In this document: piece by piece, positions 53,805 to 64,000 of the stretch
Numbering within the stretch: position 1 is the stretch's first letter
How the letters are laid out: each line of letters opens with the position of its first letter
Origin: Verticillium longisporum
Taxonomy: Eukaryota > Ascomycota > Sordariomycetes > Glomerellales > Plectosphaerellaceae
Assembly (NCBI GenBank): GCA_019188255.1
Contig: JAETXT010000007.1
Location: 5,022,001 to 5,086,000, forward strand
DNA: 64,000 nt
Reading direction: 5' to 3'
Notes under the pieces: model-generated
Told to the model about the DNA's origin: nothing
Databases searched by the model: none
The model's input: only the letters and a program-made list of their open reading frames with translations
Position numbers and translations under genes: made by a program

Positions 53805-54381
53805 GGCTGTCTTGATTCGGTATTTTTCTTAGTTTTGCTATTGCTGAGCACTGAATGGGTTGAAGATGGGATTCATCGCTGTTGCGACTCCCCCTCGCTG
53901 TCCCAATCGAAGTAAGCGGGGTGACGCCATCCATAGCCAGTGCCATCATGCGGAGGTCGGCCATCTTGCTGTAACGTGCCGATCGTCAAGGCAGATGAGG
54001 TGACTGCTGCGCGAGGAATATGCATGATAATGATTCTCTTGTCAACTTGATCTTGGCATTCAAGAGCCGCGTTGCTACTTCGTCCACACCGAAGCGGAGG
54101 CCTTCTCTACACGAACACATGCCCTCTACGATAGATGAGGAACCTCAGCTCTCAGACCTCACCCCTACTCGGCCGCCCACCGTGAATGCAATGCAGACCT
54201 GAGCAGGCTACTAAAGCTGGGTAGACAGAGCGAAGAAGAAGAGGAAGAAGAAGGCGAGCAGGCATTGGTGTGTATGACCTCGCCGTGAAAGCCGAGGCTG
54301 TAACACCTCCCCTTGCTGCCGCTGCTCCTTCATCGAGCAGCTGGTCTCGCCGCTGTCTTGCGCTCCAACGCAAACCCCCTC
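53805..54381. other. Intergenic region, nothing recognised
   Basis: About 580 bases; promoter of the short dehydrogenase-like frame and the 3' end of the RING/SR gene. Confidence 0.5.
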
Positions 54382-57300
54382 TCACCAGCGCCCGCCTTCT
54401 CGCTCGGCTTCGAGCCTGCGCATTCTGTCCTCGTCGTCACCGCCCACCGTCTCGCTTCGTCGCCCTTTACGCCGACTCCGCTTGCCCTCGTCGCCATCGT
54501 CACCACCGCCCCGCCCGCGCTTCGACCCCGCGAGCGACGCGAGCCCGGCCATGCGCTGCGTCTCCCGGAGGAGCCTCTCCCTGTCGCGCGCCTCGCGTTC
54601 CAACGCGTGCGGGTCCTTCGTCTTGCTGGCGCCGCTCGTCGACTCGGGACCAGACCTCGGACCGGTCGGCGGGTTGAACCCCTTGTCGGTCGAGTTGGAC
54701 GGTTCAACAGATTGCTTCCGGCTGCTACGGTGCCGGTCTTTATCGCGCCTCCGTCGGTCGCGGTCCTTGTCTCTGCTGTCGCGGTCCTTCTCACGATCCC
54801 GGTTGCGATCGCTCCGCTCCCGGGGTCATGCTCGCGATCCCGTTCCCTGTCGCGGTCACGGTCGCGGTCACGGTCTCGGGTGCCGCGATCCTTATCCCTA
54901 TCGCGTTCACGATCGCGGTCACGGTGTGAGCGTCGACTAGACTTGTGGCGGTGATCGTGCTCCTCGTCGTCGCGATGCCTCTCTTTTTCACGCTCGCGGT
55001 CGCGGTCCTTGTCTCGGCGCCGGTCGTCGCGATCCCGGCGGCTGCGGTGACCAGATCGCTTCGATTCAGCAGGCGAAGCCGACCTCGTCCTCTCGCCGCC
55101 GTTGCCGTCATCATCCTTGTGGCGCGACCTGGTATCCTCCTCGACATCGTCCTCATGCTTTCGGCCCTTATGCCGGTGGCGGCGGTGGTCATCCGCACGC
55201 TCCTCGCCTGATCGTGACGTGGAACGGTGGCGTCGGCGACGGTGTCGCTGATCACTCCTGCGATTGTGGTCACGGTCACGGTCGCGGCTACGACTGCGAC
55301 TGCGACTGCGGCTCTTGCTGGCAGTCCGAGAAACGGCAACTTCGGGAGCCGCAACGCCATTCTCGTGGTCGGGCTTGCTGTCGTGGTCCTCTCGTTCGCG
55401 ACCTCTGCTGCCATCGCGACGACTGGCCGTGTCTTGGGTCTGCTGGTCCTTGACTTGGGCGGTTGATGCGCTGCGTGACCTGTGTCGGTCCTCACGCGGG
55501 CTCGGCAGCCCCGTGCCGTTCACAGAGGTGCTACGGTCGCGCTCATCCTCGACCTGGTAGCCGAGGGCGCGCAGGTTGTGCATGCTCGTGTTAGGCAGTC
55601 CGCGGCGCATGGCCTTGGGACCGGTGGGCGCATTCAGCGGCACGTCTGGCACGGGCGGCGTGTACACGCCCATCATCTGGTCAGGGCGGCCGTGTGGCAT
55701 GTTACCGTAGCCGGCAGGCCCGTAGCCCCCGGCTGACGCATCATCACTGTAGGCGGCGGATGTTCCGTTGCCTACGATGTTCTGGCCAGAGGTCTCCTGA
55801 GAAGCTACGGCAGTTCCTTCGCCCTTGCTAATGGGGTTGCCAGCCTCGTCATGCTCTGTCGTGTCTTGGCCGGTCTTGGCCTCGCCTGCTGCGCTCTGTT
55901 CCTGTGAGTCTTCAGCTCTGATCTCGCGTCCAAACTCGTCAACATTGGCTGCCTGCGTCTGGTTGCCTTGGCTGTCGCCGGCACCGGCACCCGAGCCTTG
56001 TGCTGCTCCGGCTTGTCCGTATTGCTGCTGCTGCTGCAGCTGTTGTTGCTGCATGCTGTCGTAGGCAGAGGCCTGGCCATACTGTTGATAACCGCCGCGG
56101 CCCTGGCCACCGTAGAACCCGCGGCCTCGTCCGCGTCCTCGGAATCCAAAGTTGTTGTTGGCGTTGCGACGGTAGTCATTGTGACCATAAGCACCTTGAT
56201 TGTAGCCTGGCTGGAATCCAGAGTTATATGCTCCAAAGTCACCCGATCCCATGCCAGCAGCACTTGCAGAATTGTAATTATCTTGGCCGAAATTCCATGA
56301 CTGCTGTCCGTTCCAGTTATTGGAACCCGAACCGTAACCACCTCCGAAGCCTCCCATCCCCATGCCTTGAGGGTTGAAGCCGCCGTTCATGTACATGCTC
56401 TGCATCGCCATGGGGTCCATGCCCATGCCCATTCCTGGTGAGAGTCAGTACACAAAAGAACGGATTGAGAACGGGAGAGGGGGTGCAAAGGTGACCTACC
56501 CATCATGGGAAATGAGCCAAATGCGTTGGGCGCCATTCCGTTCTGCATGGCCATCATCATTTGCATCTGATTATAATCGCCGCCATTGCCAAAGCTCATG
56601 TTGAACCCTCCGTTCATCATATTCTGGTTGCTGGTCGTGTCGTCCGCCTCGGCCTGGTCGCCGCTCTTCTCGGCATCTGCATCGGCTTCGCCTTCAGTAG
56701 CAGTCTGAACCGCAGTTTCATCGGTGGCGTTCTCGTCATTCTGTGTTGCGACCTCTTGTGAGGCACCGGCAGCGTCGGTATCGGAATGTAGATGGCCGCC
56801 AGCCGGCTGTTCGATAGAAACGCCGTCCTACGAGGCATTAGCATCTCTTCGTAGACTGTGTGTCATGTCCTGGGTGAAGTACCTGAGTGAAAGACTCGGC
56901 AGCATTGGATGCCGGCGCCGTCTCCGTTTCCGTCGACTGCGTTCCGTCGCCAGACTGCGCAGCGGCGCCTTGGCTCGACAGCGCGGCGGCGGCTGGCGCG
57001 GCAGCATTGTTCATGTCGGGCGCCACCTCAACGGCAGGCGACTGCGAAGCGGTAGCAGGCAGCGACACAACGGGTTTCGCATCGACCGGGGTCACGGGCG
57101 CCGAGTCCCGGGCATCTCTTTTGGCCTTTTCCTCGCGCTTCTTCTCCTGCGTGCGCAAGAAGACGCGGATCGTCGTGCGGTGGGACTTGTGCGGCGTGCA
57201 GTCCTCGGCGGAGACGGGTGAGTGCTCGCATACTGGGCAGGCCGATGGCAGTGTTGTCTGGCCTGCGGAAAGGTTCGTCGTCAGTAAGGAGGGGAGGGGC

Positions 57301-57564
57301 AGCCGGTGGGAAAGCAGGAGCCGGGGACCAAGCAGGATGGGGGACTCACAGTTCTCGCATATGGCTTGCTCACAGCAGGGCAGACGATAGGCGTTGACGG
57401 CCAGCTTGCTGCAGATGGCGCATCGCAGCTTCGTGGGGATGTCTTCGGGTGCGAGGGAGCTGGTGGCGGGGAAAGGACGAGAGGTCAGCGCGAAAGACAG
57501 GCGACGATAAGGAAGAGACATACCTGATGAGCTCTGCCTGCGCAGGCGTGATAGTGGTAGCCAT
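54382..57564 (-). CDS. RING-finger protein with SR/RD-rich tail, apparent 1-base frameshift
   Basis: Five exons: 57564-57524, 57459-57350, 57262-56883, 56827-56500 and 56434-54382, about 970 residues. An N-terminal RING (residues about 21-60) has LRCAICSKLAVNAYRLPCCE, ICENC and ACPVCEHSP. Next come a basic linker, a Met/Gly/Asn-rich segment, RGRGRG repeats, a poly-Gln tract and a long Arg-Asp/Ser-Arg low-complexity tail. The layout suggests a RBBP6-like or fungal Znf1-type ubiquitin ligase acting in RNA processing; function is inferred. The tail frame breaks at the 4-base G run 54822-54825 (plus strand): the continuation (LEREARDRERLLRETQRM, ending EREGGRW) is in another frame. One missing base restores divisibility by three. 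Confidence 0.75.
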
Positions 57565-58500
57565 GCTGCCGACACAGAAGGGGGGGTGGTTACCCGGTGG
57601 TCGGTCGCATGGGTGGGGGTTGTTTGAGCTGGGGATGGGAAATATTCAAGTGCTATTAGGAAGGATGGTGGTAAAGGGAAGCAGAAGAAGATGTTGCCTG
57701 ATGGAGAGATGAGGCAAACAGGATTCAGCAGAGGATGCCTAAGTCCATGTTATGGCGCAGGCACCCGCCGTTCAATGTGGATTGGGATGTTGTTGGGGCG
57801 GAGAGAGACGAGGAGGTTGAGGCTGTTGGTGGGAAGGATTTTGGGCAGTCGCAAGCGCAAGCAAAGTGACGTGAAGTGAGTAGCGACTGCCAATGCTCGG
57901 ATCTGTGAGGCGCGCGGAAAAGTCGGGAATTAAAGCGGGACGCGTTTCGGCTGGCCAATGAAACGGGTTCCATCTCGGTGGGTATCGGTGAGGTCGGTGA
58001 ATGCAGCATCCCCAAAAGCATCCGGCGACCCGGCACATGCGGTCACGCGGGGATTCAAGATGAGCGGCGGCCTTGAACTGCCAGGCAGCCTTCCGCCAGG
58101 CAGCCTTCCGCCAGGCAGGGCCCTCATCAGAGCTCGAGGGCAATAGGATTATTCATATCTACAAGCCTGCTATTCCGACCTCCGCTGGGCCATAGTAACA
58201 AGACGAGGGAGGTGCTCAAGGAGGAATTCCAACGGTCAAGAACCAGATATCAGGCACAGGCAGATGTGCTGGGCAAATGCGTAAACGCGCAAACGCAAAC
58301 GCAAAAAAAAGACACTCATGGACCAGAAAAACAAATAGAGAAACTCCCGAATAATGACGACATCCAGGTTGCTACCAGCAAGCCCTATCCCGCCCAAGCA
58401 CTGTAGCTCAAAATGGAAACTCCTCCCAAGTCTCTCTCTTCTCTCTCTTCTCTCTTTCTCCCTCCCTCTCATTCCATCGTCCGCAAAGCACAAAGACGTC
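57565..58500. other. Intergenic region, nothing recognised
   Basis: About 940 bases between the RING/SR gene start and the RAB5 stop. It has a threefold GCCAGGCAGCCTTCC repeat at about 58,079-58,120; no gene seen. Confidence 0.5.
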
Positions 58501-59410
58501 TCAGCAGGCGCAACTGTCCTTGGCCGCCGCGTCGCGCTGGTTGAGGTTGACCCTCTGCTCCTCGCCGCCTCGGCTGACGGCGTTGGCGGCGCCGGGCCCC
58601 CTCGTGCTCTTGAGCGACGTCTCGGGAATGGCATTGGCAATGGCCGTGAAGACGTCGGCGACATTGTGGCCCGTCTTGGCGCTCGTCTCGAAGAACAGCA
58701 GGCTCTCTTCGTCGGCGTACGTCTTGGCCTCGTCGGTCGAGACCTTGCGCGCGTCGCCGCTGGCGTCGTCGCCATCGGCCTCCCGTCGGCGCCGTCGTCA
58801 CCGTCATCGCCGAGGCCGCCGGTCGATCCGGCGCCGCCGTCGTTGGTCAGATCGAGCTTGTTGCCGACGAGGGCGATGACGATGCCCGGCGAGGCCTGGC
58901 GCTGCAGCTCGGCGACCCAGTGTTTCGCCTTGACGAGCGACGTCGGCTTGGTCAGGTCGTAGACGACGAGGGCGGCCTGGGCGTTGCGGTAGTACATGGG
59001 CGCCAGCGAGGCGAAGCGTTCCTGGCCCGCCGTGTCCCAAATCTCAAACTTGATCGTCCGGGTCGGCAGGTTGCACTTTTGTGTGAGGAAGGCGGCTGAT
59101 GCGAGGTCATGGTCAGTAGCGGCACTGCAGGTTGAGGGGCATGGGGCGCGGGGCTTTCTCGTACCGCCAATCGTGGGCTCCTTGTTCTCTTGAAAGTCGT
59201 TGTTGACGAAGCGGAGGACGAGCGAGGACTGGTGAGGGAATGGCACGTTAGCTGATGCTGATGCAGGTTTTTGTTTCCTCATTCGATCGATCGGTCGTTC
59301 GTTCCATAAACAGTGCTCAGGGTGCTCACCTTTCCAACGGCGGCCTCTCCGAGCAGCACCAGCTTGACGCTGCTGCTCGGCTTGGAGGCAGAGTTTCCGG
59401 ATCCCTCCAT
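58501..59410 (-). CDS. RAB5-type endosomal GTPase (Vps21/Ypt5), apparent 1-base frameshift
   Basis: Controls early endosome fusion. Exons 59410-59330, 59228-59165 and 59095-58501; about 246 residues. G1 is LLGEAAVGK then [12 protein letters not shown], the RAB5 effector stretch is [17 protein letters not shown], switch II is [21 protein letters not shown]4 is NKLDL, G5 is [10 protein letters not shown]. The C terminus is CAC, a double-geranylgeranyl CXC signal. A Gly/Asp-rich insert ([19 protein letters not shown]) follows G4, as in fungal RAB5s. The frame breaks in that insert at the C run 58782-58784 (plus strand): [18 protein letters not shown] is in another frame. Exons total 740 bases; one missing base gives 741. 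Confidence 0.88.
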
Positions 59411-60210
59411 CGTATTGTAGGCGAGGGCAGATAAGAAAGAGAGCCGATGGAGATGAGACGGTCGGTGGTAGGGGGTCGAAAAGAGTCACTGGTCGAGCTG
59501 GTAGAGATGCGAAAAAGGACCAGCAGACGAAATGTCCAATATCGTTGCCTGATGGGGGGAGGGGGGTTGTTGATGTTTAGTGCGGAGTGATGGTGGATGG
59601 TGGATGTGGATGGTCAATGTTGCTTGGTGCGAGAGAGGTCGGGTGCCGGTGAAACAGCGGGATGTGAGGCGCAACAATGACGAAGCATGCATCAGTCCCG
59701 GTGGCATCGTGCGTCTCTCTCTACCTGGGTACCTACCCACGTATTCGTAGGCACCTACGGCAGCACGGTACAGCGCTCATAGTTCACTCCAGTAGTGGCT
59801 CGAGGTGCGCTACTGTGACAGGTAAGGGTCACATGGCCTGTGCTGTAGGTGAGCCTGTTCGCTGTGGTGCAACCTCGCGCTGCAGGCGGAGCTGGGGGCC
59901 CTGGACCGTCGCCTTCTCGGAGAATGGAACATGAACGAGAGAGGGACGCTCGGCCCGTGGGTTTCGCCGGATCAGCAGCGTCTCCACTTGGGAGTGACAG
60001 GGCCCCGCCAAAAAAAATCAGGGCGTTCCCAATCCATCGACAATCCTAGGTCGAGCTCAGAAAGAAAAAAAGTCGACTGAAAGCTGCAGCCCCAGCAGGT
60101 GGTGGAGTGAACAATTGCCCGTCAACTCTGCAAACCCAACTTCTCTTTAAAGCATCTTTTCCACTGCCCACAGATTCGATCAGCCACTACTCTGCGAGCC
60201 ACACACCAAA
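59411..60210. promoter_or_regulatory. Divergent promoter region (RAB5 / KRI1)
   Basis: About 800 bases between divergent starts; no other gene recognised. No specific regulatory motif was assigned. Confidence 0.45.
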
Positions 60211-62337
60211 ATGGCCTCCAACGCCTTCCTGGGCACGGATGCCAAACCCGCAAAGAAGATCAACCTTCTCGACGACAGCGGCTCCGACGATGAGGAGGGA
60301 GGGGCATCTCTGGCGGCGCCTCAGCTGAAGGTCAACGAGGAGTACGCCCGCAAGTTTGAGCACAACAAGAAGCGAGAGGAGAGGCAAAGACGTCAGTTTC
60401 ATTTTCCTTCATGATTTACCCCAAGTCCTTCAACTGACAGAGCCTGTAGTCGAGGAAAAGTACAAGTCCCAGAAAGGCGCCCAGGAGGACGACTCCGATT
60501 CCGAGTCCTCCTCCGACTCCGAAACCGAGGACGAGGACGGCTTCCTGGCCACCGAGGACCTCGATGCCCAAATCTCTGCCACCCTGAGCGCCATCAAGAA
60601 CAAGGACCCCGCGTCCGCGACAAGGACTTTTCCTTCTTCAAGGCCGACCCCGAGGCCGCCGCCGCGCCGACGAATCCACCCCAGAAGAAGGAGAAGCCCC
60701 TGCGCCTGAAGGACTACCACCGTGAAAAGATTCTCGCCGGGGATGTCGGTGCCTCCGATGACGAGGACGAGGACAAGGAGGACGGCAAGCCGCGGCCCCA
60801 GACCTACGCCGAGGAGCAGCAGGACCTCCAAAAGTCCATCGTCTCCGAGATCAACCGGGCGGCGGCCGGCGGCGACGCCTCGGACGTCTCGAGCGACGAC
60901 GACGACGACTTTGTCAAGCGCAAGGCCTCGGCAGCCAAGCCCGGCCAGGACGGCGTGTACCCCTCGCGCGCCAAGACGGTCAACAAGGTGTCCGACACGG
61001 ACATGGCCAACGCCGACCGCGACCCGGACACGTTCCTCTCCAACTTCATGTCGGCCCGCGCCTGGGTCGCCCCCGGCGCCGACGGCCGCAACTGGCAGGC
61101 CTTTGAGTCGGACGACGACGACGAGGCCGCCGCCGCCGCCGAGGACCGTGCCGACGAGTTCGAGCAGGCCTACAACACGCGCGTCGTGGCCCCCCAGAGG
61201 AGCACTGAGTTCCTGACCACCTACGCCCGTGGCATAACCGCCGCGCGCTCCGGCCGCCGCGGCGAGGCCACGGGCCGCAAGCGCCAGCGCCAGCTCGAGA
61301 AGGAGGCCAAGGAGGCCGCCAAGGCCGAGCGCAAGGAGGAGCGCGCCCGCCTGCGCCGCCTCAAGGTCGAGGAGGCCGAGGAGAAGCTGCGCAAGATCAA
61401 AAAGGCCGCCGGCCTGCGCGGCGTCGCCCTGCAGAGCGACGAGTGGGTCCACTTCCTGTCGCAGGACTGGGAGGACGACAAGTGGGAGCAGGAGATGGCG
61501 AAGCGCTTCGGCGAGGACTACTACGCCGAGGCCGAAGTCGCGTCCGACTCGGACGACGAGGACGGTGACGCGAAAAAGAAGAAGAAGGTCAAGAAGCCAA
61601 AGTGGGACGACGACATTGACATCAACGACATCATTCCCGACTTTGAGGACAAGGAAGAGGCAAAGTTTTCTCTATCAGACGACGAGGCGCAGGCAGGTGC
61701 CGGCGCCGACGACGAAGAAAGGGAAGACGAAGAAGACTCGGACCCCGACGCGCCCCCGTCGAAGAAGCGCAAAACAGCCACAGACCACAAAAAGGTCCGC
61801 CTCGCCGCCCGCAAGGCCGCCAAGGCTGAGCGCGCCCAGATCGAGGCCCTCGTCAACGCGCGCATGGACGTCGACGGCGCCGAGGTGACACCCGCCGACG
61901 ACCCGGAGCTGACGTTCCGCTACCGCGAGACGTCGCCGCAGTCCTTTGGTATGACGGCGCGCGACATTTTGCTGGCGCCTTCGGACGCGGCGCTCAACAA
62001 CTTTGCCGGCCTCAAGAAGCTCGCGACGTTCCGCGACGCCGAGAAGAAGCAGAAGGACCGCAAGAGGCTCGGCAAGAAGGCACGCCTCCGCGAGTGGCGG
62101 CGCGACACCTTTGGTCGCCAGTTTGAGCGGACGGGCCCGACTTTTGGGTTCGACGGGCTCGTCAAAGAGGAGCAGGCGAAGCAGAAGAAGAAGGAGGAGG
62201 AGAAAAAGGCCGCGGGCGGAGGCGACGATGCCGATGGTGAGGTACAGAAGAAGAAGAGGAAAAGGTCGAGGGGAAAGAAGGCACAGAGCGAAGGCGGCGC
62301 GCCTCTGGCAGAAGAAGCCGGGGAGGATGCCGAGTAG
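60211..62337 (+). CDS. kri1: KRI1, 40S ribosome biogenesis factor, apparent 1-base frameshift
   Basis: KRI1 is a nucleolar partner of KRR1 needed for 18S rRNA processing. Exons 60211-60391 and 60450-62337; about 689 residues. The N terminus carries KKINLLDDSGSDDEEG, then LKVNEEYARKFEHNKKREER. The KRI1-like region includes LRLKDYHREKILAG, YPSRAKTVNKVSD and FMSARAWVAPG, then a basic coiled coil (LEKEAKEAAKAERKEERARL). The Kri1 C-terminal signature is FRYRETSPQSFGMTARDILL then ASDAALNNFAGLKKLATFRD and AREWRRDTFG-like residues. The frame breaks at the C run 60607-60610: after KNKDP the family sequence (VRDKDFSFFKADPEAA) is in the next frame. Exons total 2,069 bases; one missing C gives 2,070. Confidence 0.9.
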
Positions 62338-62639
62338 GATGGATGGCCCCGCCATCATGTATTCACCTCGTCTTGACGGGCAGTACGCGAATAGACATGG
62401 GACGGTTTCTGTGCCAAGAATTTATGATACCAGACAAATACTTTATTGTTCAATATCCTTGATTATGCGCAAATGTGGTATCTAGACTCTCCATGACCTA
62501 ACGCCCCGGCTGCTCGACCGTGCTCTCAAAGGAGCTGGCAGCCTCAAATCCCCATCATGTGTACGGTTTATTGTGTCCACGTCCTACCAACACTGACCGG
62601 CCATGCAACAAATGCTGAAAATCCCAGTCACATAGAACT
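62338..62639. other. Intergenic region between convergent genes
   Basis: About 300 bases with the 3' untranslated regions of KRI1 and the transcription factor gene; nothing else seen. Confidence 0.5.
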
Positions 62640-64000
62640 TCATTGCCCTCCCGGGTGTCTTGCACCCATTCCGCCGGGTGTGCCCATCGCTCCACCAAAA
62701 ATGCCAGTAAAGTTATCGAGGTTGAGGCCCATGTCTTGTCCAAGCTCAGGCGGCTCCATATTGAAGGGCATAAACCACGCACTAGATGCCTCCTGCCCAC
62801 CCATACTGCCGAACGTTGCAAAAGGCTGTTGCTGAGCTTGTTGATGTTGCGCGTGCCGTTGCATGCCGCCGAGACTGTTCATACGGCCCTGCTGAGTGCT
62901 CGGTCGCCGAATTCTCTGACCAACGCTGGGCGTCCTGGCAGTGCCGGCGGACATGTTGTCCCAGTCACTCACGTTGTCCATCATGCCTTGTGGTGCAAAC
63001 TCTCCCTGATCCATGCCCGCGTACGCGCCAAAGACGAGCTGCCGGTCCAAGGGTTGCAGCATCCCATTGACCTGCTGATTCAGAGACATGCTCATGAGAT
63101 CTGTTGAGTAGAAGTTGGTATCCCCCGGGCCCAAGCCATGCTGATGCCCATATTGAGACATGGCGACGGGGCTGATTGGCGACAGACCGTGATACGCATT
63201 GCTCTGAGAGCTGGGCACCGCAAGAGGGTTGAAATCCCCAGGCCCGCTTGTCTGGGGACCTAGTTGCCCAGACATGGTTCTGCCATGCGCTGAGTGGCCC
63301 GAGCCTGAGGAGCGCGGGACGGCAGCCTCGGAAAAGTCTGTCAGGATAGGATCGAGCTGGTGCTGCTGCTGTTCGGCCTTCGACGTCGAAACGCTGGACC
63401 CGCTCTGTTTCCTCCCCGCAGCCGCTTTGCGTTTGTGTGCTGGCGGTTTTGAGCTGTCCTTGTTGCTTTCCGTGCTATGTGGTGAGGGCAGCGTGGTGAA
63501 AAACTCTTCTACGGTGTGGAGCTCGGGCTTCTGTTCAAGAACAGCATCCTCACCCTTCTCCTTCTTCTTGACCGAGGCAGGATCCTCAAAGTCGGTTTGT
63601 GAAACCCCGTGGGGATACCGATCAAACCAGTCGCCATACTGGAAAATGGGAGACGTTGCCCCTTCCTTGGACGGTCCGCCGTGCCTTGCCGCATCTGCGC
63701 AGCTCCGGTATTGGCCACGCAGGTTTTCCGCCATCCAATGGAACATACCCCAATAGCGCTTCATCTTGGTCAGAAACTTGACGTTGGTTGTCAGGTGTTT
63801 CTTGGAGGTTGCCTCCACAGACGGCGTTCCCGAAAAGATACCAATGATGTGGATTGTAGCAGCTGAGAAGGCACAGTAGCCGACGAAAGGAGCCGCAACG
63901 ACGTATGGCTCTGCATCCTTCAAAATCTCCGAGATGCGGTTCGCGGCGCTGAAAGTCTTGGCTCCCGCTGCCGAAACGAAAGCCTTCGGCGTGTTCTGTG
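62640..64000 (-). CDS. Fungal-specific transcription factor, C-terminal part (5' partial)
   Basis: The frame is open from the right edge to the stop at 62640 (about 453 residues). The first part reads like the end of a fungal-specific transcription factor (middle homology) domain: RISEILKDAEPYVVAAPFVG, CAFSAATIHIIGIFSG, then FLTKMKRYWGMFHWMAENLR. It continues with an FQYGDWFDRYPHGVSQTDFE block, a basic nuclear-localisation-like stretch (KPPAHKRKAAAGRK), and long Gln/Ser/Met/Gly-rich disordered activation-type sequence (MQRHAQHQQAQQQ) ending in GGMGARHPGGQ. The DNA-binding domain (expected Zn2Cys6) is outside the window. Specific regulator identity was not established; cutinase/fatty-acid or nitrogen regulators are possible relatives. 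Confidence 0.75.
   Translation of the reverse strand, partial: QNTPKAFVSAAGAKTFSAANRISEILKDAEPYVVAAPFVGYCAFSAATIHIIGIFSGTPSVEATSKKHLTTNVKFLTKMKRYWGMFHWMAENLRGQYRSCADAARHGGPSKEGATSPIFQYGDWFDRYPHGVSQTDFEDPASVKKKEKGEDAVLEQKPELHTVEEFFTTLPSPHSTESNKDSSKPPAHKRKAAAGRKQSGSSVSTSKAEQQQHQLDPILTDFSEAAVPRSSGSGHSAHGRTMSGQLGPQTSGPGDFNPLAVPSSQSNAYHGLSPISPVAMSQYGHQHGLGPGDTNFYSTDLMSMSLNQQVNGMLQPLDRQLVFGAYAGMDQGEFAPQGMMDNVSDWDNMSAGTARTPSVGQRIRRPSTQQGRMNSLGGMQRHAQHQQAQQQPFATFGSMGGQEASSAWFMPFNMEPPELGQDMGLNLDNFTGIFGGAMGTPGGMGARHPGGQ

Noticed and set aside
60430..61452. 340-codon minus-strand frame over KRI1
   Set aside because: Val/Leu/Gly-rich shadow of the acidic KRI1 codons.

Overview
The window is nuclear DNA of a filamentous ascomycete (Pezizomycotina, most likely a Sordariomycete; I cannot name a species). 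Genes have short GT-AG introns with CTRAC-type branch points and GC-rich third positions. These gene-dense blocks alternate with AT-rich tracts that carry the C-to-T / G-to-A pattern left by repeat-induced point mutation (RIP). Most intron-exon models below were built by hand from splice signals, reading-frame continuity and family motifs, and lengths close to the known families support them.

Layout. 1-24 kb is mostly housekeeping: SMP3-type GPI mannosyltransferase (cut by the left edge), SKP1, ribosomal protein eL39, the Golgi GTPase ARL1, a Cys-rich GPI-anchored protein with an in-frame TAG, an 814-bp terminal-inverted-repeat element with 9-bp target duplications, a peroxisomal catalase ending SKL, a 74-residue CYSTM-like protein, an MFS transporter, a vacuolar PQ-loop transporter, an NADH pyrophosphatase, a reticulon and a GH78-like six-hairpin glycosidase. 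24-35 kb is accessory: AT-rich repeats, two small TIR elements, a three-exon secreted eight-cysteine protein (candidate effector), a rhamnogalacturonan acetylesterase split by a 3,071-bp RIP-mutated hAT transposon, a pectin methylesterase and a 65-residue orphan.

35,055-47,948 is a nested mobile-element block bracketed by hAT-type inverted ends. Inside lie a GC-normal, 3'-truncated copia element on the minus strand (gag and pol overlapping at ATGA) and, head to head, a heavily RIP-mutated copy of the same family on the plus strand. The right edge of the block truncates a beta-carbonic anhydrase-like gene.

48.6-64 kb is housekeeping again: ARL3, exosome subunit RRP45, splicing factor CWC15, an EthD-domain protein, an internally deleted dehydrogenase, a RING/SR-rich protein, a RAB5-type GTPase, the ribosome biogenesis factor KRI1 and a fungal transcription factor cut by the right edge.

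Three points stand out. First, the pectin-related genes (rhamnosidase-like, acetylesterase, methylesterase) and the secreted Cys-rich gene share one repeat-rich island, as expected of a plant-associated fungus. Second, four conserved genes (ARL3, RING/SR, RAB5, KRI1) each lack exactly one base at a G/C run, which looks like assembly homopolymer error rather than four pseudogenes. Third, ARL1 and ARL3, which act in one Golgi GTPase cascade, both lie in this window.
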